A stretch of 64,000 nucleotides of DNA from Streptomyces sp. NBC_00490 (GTDB taxonomy: Bacteria; Actinomycetota; Actinomycetes; Streptomycetales; Streptomycetaceae). Under the pieces are notes generated by a model. It was not told the DNA's origin. It did no database searches and saw nothing but the letters and a program-made list of their open reading frames with translations. The position numbers and the translations under genes were made by a program. Every line of letters begins with the position of its first letter. Positions within the stretch are counted from its first letter, which is position 1. The stretch is from positions 5,890,001 through 5,954,000 of the forward strand of contig NZ_CP107869.1 in the NCBI RefSeq assembly GCF_036013645.1. The letters are read 5' to 3'. Below, in pieces: positions 51,377 through 60,356 of this stretch.

Positions 51377-53479
51377 TCAGTGGGCGAGTGTCGACTCCCG
51401 CACCTTGCGGCCGAGCTTGGTGTAGCCCTCGGGGGCTGCGGACAGCAGGTCGTCCTCGTAGTACGGGGTGCGTCGCGAGTCGTCGTCCGGGGCCGGCAGG
51501 GTCAGGAGCAGGGCGGGATAGTCGTTCGGGGCCGTGTCGTTGAGGCAGCGGTCGCAGAGGGGGAGCATCCTGCGGCGGTTGTCCTCCGTCGACACCCGTA
51601 TGTGGCGGCTGGACTTCGCCGGGCCGTGCAGGGGGTTCACGCCGCAGCAGCGGGTGGTTTCTTCGTCCGCGAGGGCGGCGCGGGTGGCCCGGGCGAGGAC
51701 GATGATCACGACGAGGGCGGCGGGCCGAAGGACGTCGAGGTCCTCGCCCGAGCCGCCCGCCGCGGAGGCTTCGTCGACCAGCACCATCGTCGCCTCGTAG
51801 CGGTCGCGGGACCGGGCGTCCGCGGTCTCGCCGGTACCGAAGGCGGTGGTCATGGCGCGGATCTCGGTCGTCGCCGTCTCGCGCAGATACGACAACGACG
51901 GCGTCGCCGGGGAGACTTGCGGCAGTTCCGAGGTCGGGAGGGGCTCCGGATTGCGGCGCCGCAGCAGCACACGGACGATGCCCAGGACGGCCGCCGCGAG
52001 GCCGAAGAACAGGAGCGCGGCGAGGACGCCCAGGAACAGGCCCGACCAGAAGTCGCCGTAGTACAACGGGCGCAGTTCGTCCTCGGCGATCGGGTCCGCG
52101 GCCGGGTACGGGTCGCCGGGGGTGGTCGGCTCGTCGGTGCGGGCGGTCTTGTCGAGGATGACCATCAGGTCGTCGAGACGTTCGCCCAGGAGGTGGTCGT
52201 CGGCCTCGTTCGCCTTCGAGTCCCCGTACGAGATGGACTCCGGGAGATCGAAGAGGGCGCTGTAAGTGTCCAGTGCCAGGCCGTAGTTGAAGACGTTGAT
52301 GTAGCCGTCCAACGGGTCGGCGACGATGTAGACGCCGTCCTTGCCGCCGAGCTTGTCGCGGACCGCCGCCGTGAACGCCTCTTCGTCGCCCTGGGACTCG
52401 TCCTCGTAGATCTGCGGGACCAGCGCGACGAAGACCGGGCCGCCGCCCTTGGAGGAGCTGAACTTCTCGATGCGGTCGTGAAGCTGGGCCAGCTGGGCCG
52501 TGTTCAGTACCCGGGGGCTCTCCGGGTCCGCGTACACCGGGCCCTCGGCCAGGCCCTTCGCGACGCGGTCGAGGCGGGCGTTGAGGTCGATCGCCCGGGG
52601 CGGGGGAGAAGCGCTGGACCTGGTCTGGTCGAAGACGAGGGGGGCGGTGAGGGTGATCGCGACAGCGGTGCCCAGGGCGAGTGCGGCGAGGATCCAGTTT
52701 CCGGGGGACGTCGACTTCCTCTTCGCCTTCCCCTTCGCCGGCTCGCCCTGCTGGCCCGGCTTGCGGGGGGCCGCTCCGGGGCGGCGGCGCCACCACCGCC
52801 GTACATAAGGAACCAGCAGCAGCATCAGCAGGGGTACGCCCGTGATCGCCACCCCCGTGAGGGTCGACTGGTTCTCGCGGTCGGACGGGCCGATGTACAG
52901 GTCGGCCGGTTCGTCGCCCGAGTTGTACTTCTCGCGTGCCGACTCGGCGCGGGCCTCGGCCTTCTCGGCGCCCTGCGCGATGGCGTCGGTGAAGCGCTCG
53001 AAGCTGCGCAACGGGCCCGCGTCGTAAGGGAGTTCGTAGAAGGCGACGGCCGCCGCGTCCTCCGCCGGGGCCTGCACCCCGTACGCCTTGGCCTCCTTGA
53101 CCGTCGACTCGTCGATCAGTACGTACAGGCCGTCCTTGCCGAGACGGTCGTGCACCGCGTCAAGGAGGCCCACGCCGGTGGTGGCCCGGGCCGGGAGGAC
53201 GAGGACGTAGGTCGGTGCGCCGGTGCGCTGGGCGACTTTCGCGAAGTCGGGGGCGGTGGACTGCGGGATCTCGCGGGGGAGTTGGTCGGTGACGTAGACC
53301 GGGTCGGTGCGGAGCTGGGCGGCGAGGTAGGCGGCCTGGGTGTCCGTGGAGGTGGCGGACGGGGTGGCCGGGGCGGCGGAGGCGAATGCCGTGAGGAGCA
53401 AGGGGAGGAGGGCGAGGAGAGCAAGGAGGGTGAGAAGCCGGGCTCTGATCGCGCCGCTCGTCTTCGCTGCCGCCCTCAT
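51377..53479 (-). CDS. Membrane protein with two tandem TPM-like domains
   Basis: 700 residues. Signal peptide or anchor at 10-36. The first TPM-like extracytoplasmic domain (about 50-200: PTYVLVLPARATTGVGLLDA, DGLYVLIDEST) is followed by a membrane helix (about 212-230) and a basic KGKAKRKS segment. A second helix (about 265-285) leads to a second TPM-like domain (about 310-430: GPVFVALVPQIYEDESQ, DGVYIVADPLDG). A third helix (about 490-510) precedes a cytoplasmic tail with CCGVNPLHG and CDRC. TPM domains are cell-surface modules linked to photosystem repair, phosphatase-like activity or stress. ATG 53477-53479 gives the signal peptide at the N terminus. Confidence 0.8.
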   Translation of the reverse strand: MRAAAKTSGAIRARLLTLLALLALLPLLLTAFASAAPATPSATSTDTQAAYLAAQLRTDPVYVTDQLPREIPQSTAPDFAKVAQRTGAPTYVLVLPARATTGVGLLDAVHDRLGKDGLYVLIDESTVKEAKAYGVQAPAEDAAAVAFYELPYDAGPLRSFERFTDAIAQGAEKAEARAESAREKYNSGDEPADLYIGPSDRENQSTLTGVAITGVPLLMLLLVPYVRRWWRRRPGAAPRKPGQQGEPAKGKAKRKSTSPGNWILAALALGTAVAITLTAPLVFDQTRSSASPPPRAIDLNARLDRVAKGLAEGPVYADPESPRVLNTAQLAQLHDRIEKFSSSKGGGPVFVALVPQIYEDESQGDEEAFTAAVRDKLGGKDGVYIVADPLDGYINVFNYGLALDTYSALFDLPESISYGDSKANEADDHLLGERLDDLMVILDKTARTDEPTTPGDPYPAADPIAEDELRPLYYGDFWSGLFLGVLAALLFFGLAAAVLGIVRVLLRRRNPEPLPTSELPQVSPATPSLSYLRETATTEIRAMTTAFGTGETADARSRDRYEATMVLVDEASAAGGSGEDLDVLRPAALVVIIVLARATRAALADEETTRCCGVNPLHGPAKSSRHIRVSTEDNRRRMLPLCDRCLNDTAPNDYPALLLTLPAPDDDSRRTPYYEDDLLSAAPEGYTKLGRKVRESTLAH

Positions 53480-53538
53480 TGCAGTGCGCCCCCGTTCCCC
53501 GCCTGTTGTCACGCGCGGCACTCTACTGGGGGGCTTCG

Positions 53539-54255
53539 CTAGTGCGAAACGGTGTCCTGCGGTGGCGAGAGGTGGGTGGGCGAAAGGCTGTTGAGGGAAA
53601 GGCGGTTGAGCAGTTGTTCGCCGTCGGGGGAGGTGAGCCGGCACCAGGAGCCGTCCGTGAACTCGATCCGGAAGTCGCGTCGCGCGGTGCTGAACCTTCT
53701 GCGCTCCACGGTGGCGATGCCGCTCAACTCGGTTTCCCACAGCACCTCTTCCCAAGGGTCCGTCGGATCGTCGAGGGCGCCCAGGATTAGGAGGCGGCGG
53801 TCGGTCAGTACGGCGTGAGTGACGTCGGTGTCCGGGCGGCGGGCGGGGTCGAGCTGCCAGGGGAGGGTGCGGGCGAGGGTGCCGGGGGCGGCCCACAGGA
53901 CGGGGAAGTCCCGGGTCTCGTTCTCGGGCTCGTCCGGTTCGCCGAGGGGCTCGGAGGCGCTGGGGCCGACTCCGGTGCCGCCGAGCACCGCGGCGAGGGC
54001 GATGAGCGCGAGCGCGAAGACGACCTGTGCGGTCGCGCCCAGCGCGATGATCACCCTTGAGTGGAGCCGGTACGTCGGTCCTGCCGGCCAGCCGGGCAAC
54101 TCCGTCTGGATGTCCCGGCGTTCGGTGTCGCGGAACCAACGTCGTCCTGCCACCCGGTCGGCGGCGCCGGTGGCGAAGGAGACGGGGACGCGGGCGAGTT
54201 CGTGTTCGCCGGGAGCGGGTTGCCAGCGGTGGCCGGCGGGGGGAGGTGCGGTCAT
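53539..54255 (-). CDS. Membrane protein of unknown function
   Basis: 238 residues with one long hydrophobic helix (about 68-95, VIIALGATAQVVFALALIAL) and a C-terminal beta-rich domain (VLTDRRLLILGALDDPTDPW, RRFSTARRDFRIEFTDGSW) like a PH-type domain. Family not recognised. It is 59 bp upstream of the TPM gene on the same strand, so cotranscription is likely. Confidence 0.75.
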   Translation of the reverse strand: MTAPPPAGHRWQPAPGEHELARVPVSFATGAADRVAGRRWFRDTERRDIQTELPGWPAGPTYRLHSRVIIALGATAQVVFALALIALAAVLGGTGVGPSASEPLGEPDEPENETRDFPVLWAAPGTLARTLPWQLDPARRPDTDVTHAVLTDRRLLILGALDDPTDPWEEVLWETELSGIATVERRRFSTARRDFRIEFTDGSWCRLTSPDGEQLLNRLSLNSLSPTHLSPPQDTVSH

Positions 54256-54402
54256 CGGGACTCCTCGTCAGTCCTTGGGTACGGGGCTGGGACCGGCGCC
54301 CCGGAGCCAGCCGCGCCACCGCCGGATCCCCGGGCGGCTCGGCGTTCCGGCGCCCCGGTGCCAATCACTCATCAGGGCGTGCGGGGGCGGCGGGGGCTGT
54401 GG

Positions 54403-54918
54403 TCAGCGGCACAGGTCCTCGATGTCCTCGCTGAACGTCGGGAACTCCGTCCCGGCCTCGGTGATGATCGTGCGCGCGGGGCGGCGGGGAGTGGTGGCGT
54501 GGGCCTCGGCGAGCGCGGTCAGCGGTGCGTTCGGGCGGGAAGGGCGATCGTCGTACTCGACGGCCTCCATGGGGCCCAGGCCGTCCGCCAGGACCCACAG
54601 GAAGTCGGAGAGACAGCCCGCCACCACACCGGTCGCGCCCTCCGAGCCCAGGAACACGATCGGCTGATCGACAAGAGGACGGTCCACGCGCACACACCAC
54701 ACGGCTGCCGTACCGCCGGTCCCATCCTGCCCGAACGGCAAATAGGCCCCCGCGTCGAACTCCTTGTTGCCGGTCCAGCTACGAAGCCAGTCCGCGGTGT
54801 CCTCCGCCGTGAGGAACGCGTCGTACGGCTCGAAGTCGATGCCGTCGCCGTCGGCGTAGTCGAACTCGGTCCGGGACATGGCGGCCAGGGCGGGCGGGAA
54901 GGGTCTGTGCTCGATCAC
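54403..54918 (-). CDS. SUKH (SMI1/KNR4)-like protein
   Basis: 171 residues, acidic. FEPYDAFLTAEDTADWLRSW then LGSEGATGVVAGCLSDFLWV and ADGLGPMEA carry the spacing of the SUKH fold, common in toxin immunity proteins and in Streptomyces single genes. ATG 54916-54918 overlaps the upstream gene stop by four bases. No toxin is seen next to it. Confidence 0.7.
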   Translation of the reverse strand: MIEHRPFPPALAAMSRTEFDYADGDGIDFEPYDAFLTAEDTADWLRSWTGNKEFDAGAYLPFGQDGTGGTAAVWCVRVDRPLVDQPIVFLGSEGATGVVAGCLSDFLWVLADGLGPMEAVEYDDRPSRPNAPLTALAEAHATTPRRPARTIITEAGTEFPTFSEDIEDLCR

Positions 54919-55139
54919 GTGTGCAGCGTAGTTGTGCCGCGCCGTACGTGATCAGGCCCCGGCTTCCGTGAACAGGTGCGGAGGGTGTCCAGATCCGCGT
55001 AGGTCGTGATCCGCTCGCGTGCGGTGTCCGGGATGTCGAGGCCGCGTTCGGTGAGGATCAGGAGGATGTCCTCGGCGCGGCTCTCCGTACGCAGTCGTTG
55101 TGAGGTCTCGTAGCGGAAGAAGGAGAGGTCGGCGGCCAT
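54915..55139 (-). CDS. Small hypothetical protein coupled to the SUKH-like gene
   Basis: 74 residues, MAADLSFFRYETSQRLRTES then AEDILLILTERGLDIPDTAR. Helical, no membrane segment. The start ATG 55137-55139 is chosen from the clear composition; a longer frame lacks a good start. Its stop overlaps the SUKH-like start (ATGA). Unrecognised. Confidence 0.62.
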   Translation of the reverse strand: MAADLSFFRYETSQRLRTESRAEDILLILTERGLDIPDTARERITTYADLDTLRTCSRKPGPDHVRRGTTTLHT

Positions 55140-55205
55140 CAGACGCCTCCAGGTCTCGGCGGCCGGGGCTTTGCCGAGGCCGTTGTCGGACGGTAGGCGG
55201 ATGCG

Positions 55206-55246
55206 CCCACCGGGTGGTCCGGCATGTCGGTGGATCACCCGGTGGG
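55206..55246 (-). terminator. Hairpin terminator after the lipoprotein gene
   Basis: CCCACCGGGTG (55206-55216) and CACCCGGTGGG (55236-55246), perfect 11-bp stem, 12 bp beyond the lipoprotein stop. Confidence 0.7.
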
Positions 55247-55257
55247 GTGAAGCGTGA

Positions 55258-55989
55258 TCAGCTCAGCTTCTTGTTCTGGGCCTTGACCAGATCGGTGGGG
55301 ACCTTGGCGGAGCCGGAGCGGCCCTGCATGAAGCCGCTGGTGTCGATCGAGAAGTAGTTGACGATCGTGTCGCCGAAGCGGAAGGTCTGGGTGCGCATGG
55401 TCTGCGTGCCCTTGTAGCTGACGGTGGACGCGGTGGCGATCGACTCGTCGGCGGCCGTGTCCGGGAACGGCGTCTCCTTCTTCACCGAGGTGTAGGGGGT
55501 GCTCGCCTTGTCGGACTTGGCGGTGTAGCCCGCCGTACAGGAGGAGACCGCCTCGGCCAGGCCCTTCATCGCGGCCTCGGCCTTGCCCTCGGTGTAGGTG
55601 GCGAGGGTGATGTAGTTGTACGCGAAGGTTCCGTCGCTGGCGAGGCGGACCATCGAGGCCTCCGGGTCGCCGAGGGGAAGGTAGTTGGTCGCGTACGCCA
55701 GCGGGGCACAGGCCGGCTTGTCGACGCGCATGTCCCCCTGGGTCTCGGCCATGGCATCACCCTTGGCGGGTTCGTCGACGTTGTAGTCGGCGACCTCCGC
55801 CTTCGTGACGAACCGCTTCGTCAGCTCCTTCACCGGGTCCACCGCGGGCTTCGCCTGCGAGGCCGTCGTCTTCGGCCCGGCGGTCGCCTTCGCGTCCGAG
55901 CCGCCGTCGCCGTCACCTCCGCCGCACGCCGTCAGCGTGGTGAGGGACAGCACGGTCAGCAGGGGCAGGGCGAGTGCGGCTCGCTGCAT
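55258..55989 (-). CDS. Lipoprotein of unknown function
   Basis: 243 residues. Lipobox LTAC with Cys22 after a short hydrophobic signal (LALPLLTVLSLTTL), then a Gly/Asp/Ala/Thr linker and a folded domain (DKPACAPLAYATNYLPLGDP, AEAVSSCTAGYTAKSDKAS) whose two cysteines may pair. C-terminal strands (TMRTQTFRFGDTIVNYFSID) resemble sensor-type lipoproteins found in Streptomyces. ATG 55987-55989, AAGGAG upstream. Confidence 0.8.
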   Translation of the reverse strand: MQRAALALPLLTVLSLTTLTACGGGDGDGGSDAKATAGPKTTASQAKPAVDPVKELTKRFVTKAEVADYNVDEPAKGDAMAETQGDMRVDKPACAPLAYATNYLPLGDPEASMVRLASDGTFAYNYITLATYTEGKAEAAMKGLAEAVSSCTAGYTAKSDKASTPYTSVKKETPFPDTAADESIATASTVSYKGTQTMRTQTFRFGDTIVNYFSIDTSGFMQGRSGSAKVPTDLVKAQNKKLS

Positions 55990-56067
55990 GGTGGGGGGCT
56001 CCTTGGTGGGAGGCTTGGTCTTCGGTGGGGTGGGGTGGGGAGGGGCGGGGAAGGCGCGCTGTCGTGA

Positions 56068-56958
56068 CTAGTCGTGCAGCAACTTCCTTAGCGCCGGTGA
56101 CAGTTCGGGCACCCGCGCCCCGGCCGCCTGCGCCGCGATGACCGTCCGGACGTACTGCACCGCCTCCCCGCGCAGCCGCGTCTCCTCGCTGCCGTGGTGG
56201 CTGCCCGCCAGCCAGACGCCGATCGCCACGGGGATCAGCACGAGGGCGGCGTAACCGATCGGCTCGGTCTGTGACCAGGCCCAGGCCGCCCCACCCGCGC
56301 CTGCGAAGAGCAGCAGCCAGCCCGTCTCGTCGTGCCAGCCGCCGGAGGATGCGAGGCGTTCGTACTCGGTGACCGCGGCCGGCTTCGGAGGCACCGCGGC
56401 CCCGGTGACACCCTGCGGGGCAGAAACAGAAGCAGGCGCAGAAGCAGAAGCAGGGGCAGCGGCCTCCGGGTACGACGGAATCGGCGTCGCCCCCTTCCCG
56501 CTCCCGCCCTCCGCCTTGCCCTCCAGCCACGCCGGCACATGCGCCGGCGGCATCCCGTGGGCCCGGGCCACGCCCAGGACCTCGCGGTAACCGGTGAGGG
56601 CGGGGTGCAGGAGTTCGCGCTTCCAGTTCGCGCGGACGCGGGTGAGCGCGGCCACGGCCAGGACCAGGAGGGGGCCCGCCGCCACTGCGGCCTTCGGGCC
56701 GAGCGAGGGCACCGACACCGCCACGAACGGCCACACCACGCACGCCAGCAGGGCGATACCGCCCACCCACGCCAACGACCCGTGCTGTGCCGCCGTCGCC
56801 GCCCGGCGCCGTTCCGCGAGCAACGCCGTCACCTGCCGGTCGTCCGTGTAGTCCACGCCGGTCCGCGCCCCGATCGCGCGCACCGCCTCCGCCACCCGGG
56901 GGTCCGACGCGAGCGCCGCCCCTCCGATCGGAAGAAGGACCGCTTCCGTGCTCGCCAT
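56068..56958 (-). CDS. Membrane protein of unknown function
   Basis: 296 residues. N-terminal soluble part (PRVAEAVRAIGARTGVDYTD), two helices at about 62-105, a Pro/Ala/Ser-rich linker (PEAAAPASASAPASVSAPQG), two more helices (about 213-250) and an acidic C terminus. No domain recognised. ATG 56956-56958 chosen; an upstream start at 56994 lacks support. It lies 78 bp upstream of the lipoprotein gene, same strand. Confidence 0.75.
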   Translation of the reverse strand: MASTEAVLLPIGGAALASDPRVAEAVRAIGARTGVDYTDDRQVTALLAERRRAATAAQHGSLAWVGGIALLACVVWPFVAVSVPSLGPKAAVAAGPLLVLAVAALTRVRANWKRELLHPALTGYREVLGVARAHGMPPAHVPAWLEGKAEGGSGKGATPIPSYPEAAAPASASAPASVSAPQGVTGAAVPPKPAAVTEYERLASSGGWHDETGWLLLFAGAGGAAWAWSQTEPIGYAALVLIPVAIGVWLAGSHHGSEETRLRGEAVQYVRTVIAAQAAGARVPELSPALRKLLHD

Positions 56959-57368
56959 CGCCGTTATCCCGCCCCGTGTCCGTGAATCGAGCAAAGATCA
57001 TGGCATGCCGGTTTCCCGGCCTCGTGAGCGAATCGTGCAGGCCTCATGGGCGGACCGTGACGAAAACCTCCGCGCGGGCGGGATGAGGTGGCTGTAATCG
57101 ATTCACTCCCGCACAGCTCGCGGCCCTCCTCCGGCTCCCGCACAACTGGGCAACACGCGCCCGAAGTTGCAGATGAATAACGAGGAGCAGGGTGAGAAGC
57201 GTGACTCCGGACGCGCCTTGAGGGGCTTATGTGCGGCTGATACGGTGCCATGGCTTGACACTCACCCCAGCGATGGCTATCCGCGCAGATCGAGCAGCGG
57301 CGGGTGAAGTGTCCTAATTTGCAGAGAATTTGGCAGACAATTTTCTTGGGTGTACGGGGAGCGGTTGC
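56959..57368. promoter_or_regulatory. Divergent intergenic region with two tandem tad promoters
   Basis: 410 bp without a gene. Two consensus-spaced promoters read rightward: P1 TTGAGG (57218-57223), 17 bp, TACGGT (57241-57246); P2 TTGACA (57255-57260), 17 bp, TATCCG (57278-57283), a perfect -35. Transcripts from P2 would begin near 57290 and carry an AT-rich leader (57312-57350, unusual here) to GTG 57369. GGGGAG at about 57357 is the ribosome-binding site. Confidence 0.65.
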
Positions 57369-58088
57369 GTGAAGATCCAAGAGCGTACGGGGGCGGGTCA
57401 GGGTCGTTCCGCCGCTCCTGCTCAGGCGTCGGTCGGCGACCGGCTTCCCACGCCGCCTCGCGAGCGCAAACCGGCGCTGGCGGCGCTGGCGGTACTGCTG
57501 ATCCTGGTCGGTGCGCTGGGGGCGACGATGCTCGTGCTCCAGGCCGGTGACCGGATCGAGGTCGTCAAGGTGACCCAGGAGATCCCGGCGGGCGGAAAGG
57601 TCACCGACGGCAACGTGACGTCCGTCATGGTCGCCGAGGACGCCGCCATCAACTACGTCAAGTGGAACCAGCTCAGCGCCCTGAAGTCCCTCAAGGCCAA
57701 GTCCACGATCTACAAGGACACGGTCGTCATGGGGCAGATGTTCTCCGAGGAGGTCGGCGCCACCCAGGGCAAGACCCTCGTCGGCGTCTCCCTCAAGGCG
57801 GGTCAGTTCCCGGCTGACATCAAGGTCGGGGACACCGTCGCCGCCTACCGCGTCACCGAGGGCGGGTCCGGCTCCGGCGGCAACAGCTCCGCGTCCGCGA
57901 CCGGCGGCAACTCGCTGATCGTCGACAACGCCGTGGTGAGCACCGTTCCGGCCGCGAGCGGTGACGAACTCGTCGGCAGCACGAACTCGTCGTACACCCT
58001 GGCCGTCGACAACGACGACGCCGGTGCCCTCGCCCAGGCCGCCGCCAACAACGAAGTCGTCCTCGTCCTCGTCCCCAGCAGCAACTAG
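57369..58088 (+). CDS. cpaB: CpaB/SAF-domain pilus assembly protein
   Basis: 239 residues. One N-terminal membrane helix (about 35-55, LAALAVLLILVGALGATML), then an SAF domain (about 60-145: VVKVTQEIPAGGKVTDGNV, then VVMGQMF, LVGVSLKAGQFP) and a Gly/Ser-rich end. CpaB/RcpC is the periplasmic or cell-wall part of Tad pilus machines. GTG 57369 preceded by GGGGAGCGGTTGC. First gene of the tad operon, behind tandem promoters. Confidence 0.82.
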   Translation: MKIQERTGAGQGRSAAPAQASVGDRLPTPPRERKPALAALAVLLILVGALGATMLVLQAGDRIEVVKVTQEIPAGGKVTDGNVTSVMVAEDAAINYVKWNQLSALKSLKAKSTIYKDTVVMGQMFSEEVGATQGKTLVGVSLKAGQFPADIKVGDTVAAYRVTEGGSGSGGNSSASATGGNSLIVDNAVVSTVPAASGDELVGSTNSSYTLAVDNDDAGALAQAAANNEVVLVLVPSSN

Positions 58089-58105
58089 AAGGCGGCTCCC
58101 GACCC

Positions 58106-58975
58106 ATGGCGCTCATCGCTCTCGCCGCCGACAAGGGTTCCCCCGGCGTCACCACCGCGGCCGTCGCCCTCGCGGCGGTCTGGCCGCGGCGGGTGCTGCT
58201 CGCCGAGACCGACCCGGCGGGCGGCGACCTCGTCTACCGCAGTGCCGCCGCGCACGGCGGGCCGCTCAACCCGAACACCGGCATGCTGTCCATCGCCGCC
58301 ACCGCGCGCCGCGGCCTCGTCCCCGACCAACTCTGGGACCACGTACAGCCGTTGAGCGGCGGGCTCGAAGTGCTCGTCGGACTCGGGAACGCCGAGCAGG
58401 CCGCCGGTCTCGCCGGACTGTGGCCGACCCTCGGGCACTCCTTCGCCTCGCTCGCCGAGTCCCCGCACGCCGCCGCCGACGTCATCGCCGACTGCGGCCG
58501 GATCGCCGGGGACACTCCCGCGGTGGACCTGTTCCCGCACGCCGCCCTCGTCCTGCTGATCAGCCGTACCGAGCCGGAGGCCATCGCCCGCGTGCGCGAC
58601 CGTGCCGCCGCCCTCGGTAACAAGCTGCACGGCGGCGCGCGCGGTGCCGCGAGCCTGGGCACGCCGATGATCGGGGTCGTGCTGATCGCCGACACCAACA
58701 GCGCGGCGAAGATCGCGGGCCAGGTCAACGACATGCTCGTGCACGCCCAGACCGGCGCCCGCGTCGTCGGCACCATCGCCGACGACCCCACCGGCGCCGA
58801 CCAGTTGGCCGGCCGCAAGCGCGGGCGGCTCGACAAGTCGCTGCTCATCCGCTCGGCCCGCAAGGTCACCGCGGACCTCTACCAGCAGTACGGCGCCGCC
58901 TGGACCGTACCCACGCAGGCCCAGCACGGTCAGATGCACGGCGAGATGAACGGCCATGCCGGAGCCGGCCGATGA
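58106..58975 (+). CDS. TadZ/CpaE-like ParA-type ATPase
   Basis: 289 residues. A deviant Walker A (DKGSPGVTTAAVALA, about 9-23) begins right at the N terminus and LLAETDPAGGDL follows, as in MinD/ParA proteins. An N-terminal receiver domain, common in CpaE, is missing, so this is a short actinobacterial type that probably localises the Tad platform. Its stop overlaps the cpaF start by four bases. Confidence 0.82.
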   Translation: MALIALAADKGSPGVTTAAVALAAVWPRRVLLAETDPAGGDLVYRSAAAHGGPLNPNTGMLSIAATARRGLVPDQLWDHVQPLSGGLEVLVGLGNAEQAAGLAGLWPTLGHSFASLAESPHAAADVIADCGRIAGDTPAVDLFPHAALVLLISRTEPEAIARVRDRAAALGNKLHGGARGAASLGTPMIGVVLIADTNSAAKIAGQVNDMLVHAQTGARVVGTIADDPTGADQLAGRKRGRLDKSLLIRSARKVTADLYQQYGAAWTVPTQAQHGQMHGEMNGHAGAGR

Positions 58976-60279
58976 CCGCTGTCGACCATCAACTGGTCAA
59001 GCGGTTCCGTCAGGAGGCCGGCGACCGGATCTCGGAGCAGCGGCGCCAGGACCAGGTGTCCGGCGTCACCCCGATGTCCCCCGAGGACGAGCGGCACTAC
59101 GCCCGCGCGGTCATAGCCCAGATCCTGGAGGACCACGCCCGCACCGAGATCAACGCCGGGCGCACCCCTCTCGACGCGGAGACCGAGGAGCAGTACGCCG
59201 CCGCGGTGCACGCCGCGCTCTTCGGCGTCGGACGGCTCCAGCCGCTCCTGGACAACCCGGACGTCGAGAACATCGACATCAACGGCTACGACCAGGTCTT
59301 CGTCGGCTACTCCGACGGCCGTGAGGTCACCGGCGATCCCGTCGCCGAGTCCGACGAGGAGCTCATCGAGCTCATCCAGGTGCTCGGCGCGTACTCGGGT
59401 CTGTCGTCCCGCCCCTTCGACTCCGCCAACCCCCAGCTCGACCTGCGGCTCCCGGACGGTTCGCGTCTGTCGGCCGTCATGGACGTCACCCGGCGCCCGG
59501 CGCTCTCCATCCGTCGCGCCCGTATGGGCAAGGTCTTCATCTCCGACCTCGTCGGCAACGGCACGCTGAGCCCGGAGGCCGCGCACTTCCTCGCCTGCGC
59601 GGTACGGGCCCGCAAGAACATCATGATCGCGGGCGCGACCAACGCCGGAAAGACCACCCTGCTGAGGGCCCTCGCCAACGAGATCCCGCCGCACGAGCGA
59701 CTGATCACCGTCGAACGCGCCCTGGAGCTCGGGCTCGACACCTTCGCCGACCTCCACCCCAACGTCGTCGCCTTCGAGGAACGCCTGCCCAACTCCGAGG
59801 GCCAGGGCATGATCTCGATGGCGGAACTCGTCCGCCGTTCCCTGCGTATGAACCCCTCCCGCGTCATCGTCGGTGAGGTCCTCGGCGACGAGATCGTGAC
59901 CATGCTCAACGCGATGTCGCAGGGCAACGACGGTTCGCTGTCCACGATCCACGCCAACAGCTCCAGCGAGGTCTTCAACCGTATTTCCACGTACGCGTTG
60001 CAGGCCTCCGAGCGACTGCCCATCGAGGCCAGCCAGATGCTGATCGCGGGCGCCGTGAACTTCGTCGTCTTCATCCAGCGGCGCAACAACTTCCAGTCGG
60101 GCGGCCGCCTCCAGCGCTCGGTCACCTCCATCCGCGAGGTCAACGGCGTGGACGGCCGGGTGCTGTCCAGCGAGGTGTTCGCCGAGGCGCACGACGGCCG
60201 GGTCGTGCCGCACGCGCCCATCGCGTGCGTGGAGGACCTGATCGCACAGGGCTACCGGCCCACCGGAGCGTGGGGGTGA
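58972..60279 (+). CDS. cpaF: CpaF/TadA pilus assembly ATPase
   Basis: 435 residues, type II/IV secretion ATPase. Walker A GATNAGKTT (about 220-228), an acidic Walker B region around VIVGEVLGDE, Asp-box region VERALELGLD, and His-box ISTIHANSSSEVFNR-like GSLSTIHANSSS. It drives pilin polymerisation. N-terminal helices (ISEQRRQDQVSGVTPMS) are typical. Fourteen bases before TadB translation begins the cpaF stop is reached, so these are contiguous. Confidence 0.92.
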   Translation: MTAVDHQLVKRFRQEAGDRISEQRRQDQVSGVTPMSPEDERHYARAVIAQILEDHARTEINAGRTPLDAETEEQYAAAVHAALFGVGRLQPLLDNPDVENIDINGYDQVFVGYSDGREVTGDPVAESDEELIELIQVLGAYSGLSSRPFDSANPQLDLRLPDGSRLSAVMDVTRRPALSIRRARMGKVFISDLVGNGTLSPEAAHFLACAVRARKNIMIAGATNAGKTTLLRALANEIPPHERLITVERALELGLDTFADLHPNVVAFEERLPNSEGQGMISMAELVRRSLRMNPSRVIVGEVLGDEIVTMLNAMSQGNDGSLSTIHANSSSEVFNRISTYALQASERLPIEASQMLIAGAVNFVVFIQRRNNFQSGGRLQRSVTSIREVNGVDGRVLSSEVFAEAHDGRVVPHAPIACVEDLIAQGYRPTGAWG

Positions 60280-60281
60280 CC

Positions 60282-60356
60282 ATGACGACTCAGATCATGA
60301 CGGCTCAGGCCGTGACGGCTCAGGCCGTGACGGCTCAGGCCATGACGGCCCGGACG
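60282..60356 (+). repeat. Five 15-bp tandem repeats at the tadB start
   Basis: Units at 60282, 60297, 60312, 60327 and 60342, consensus [A/G]TGACGGCTCAGGCC. Each begins with ATG or GTG in frame, so any can serve as start. Translation: MTTQI-MTAQA-VTAQA-VTAQA-MTART. Confidence 0.85.
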
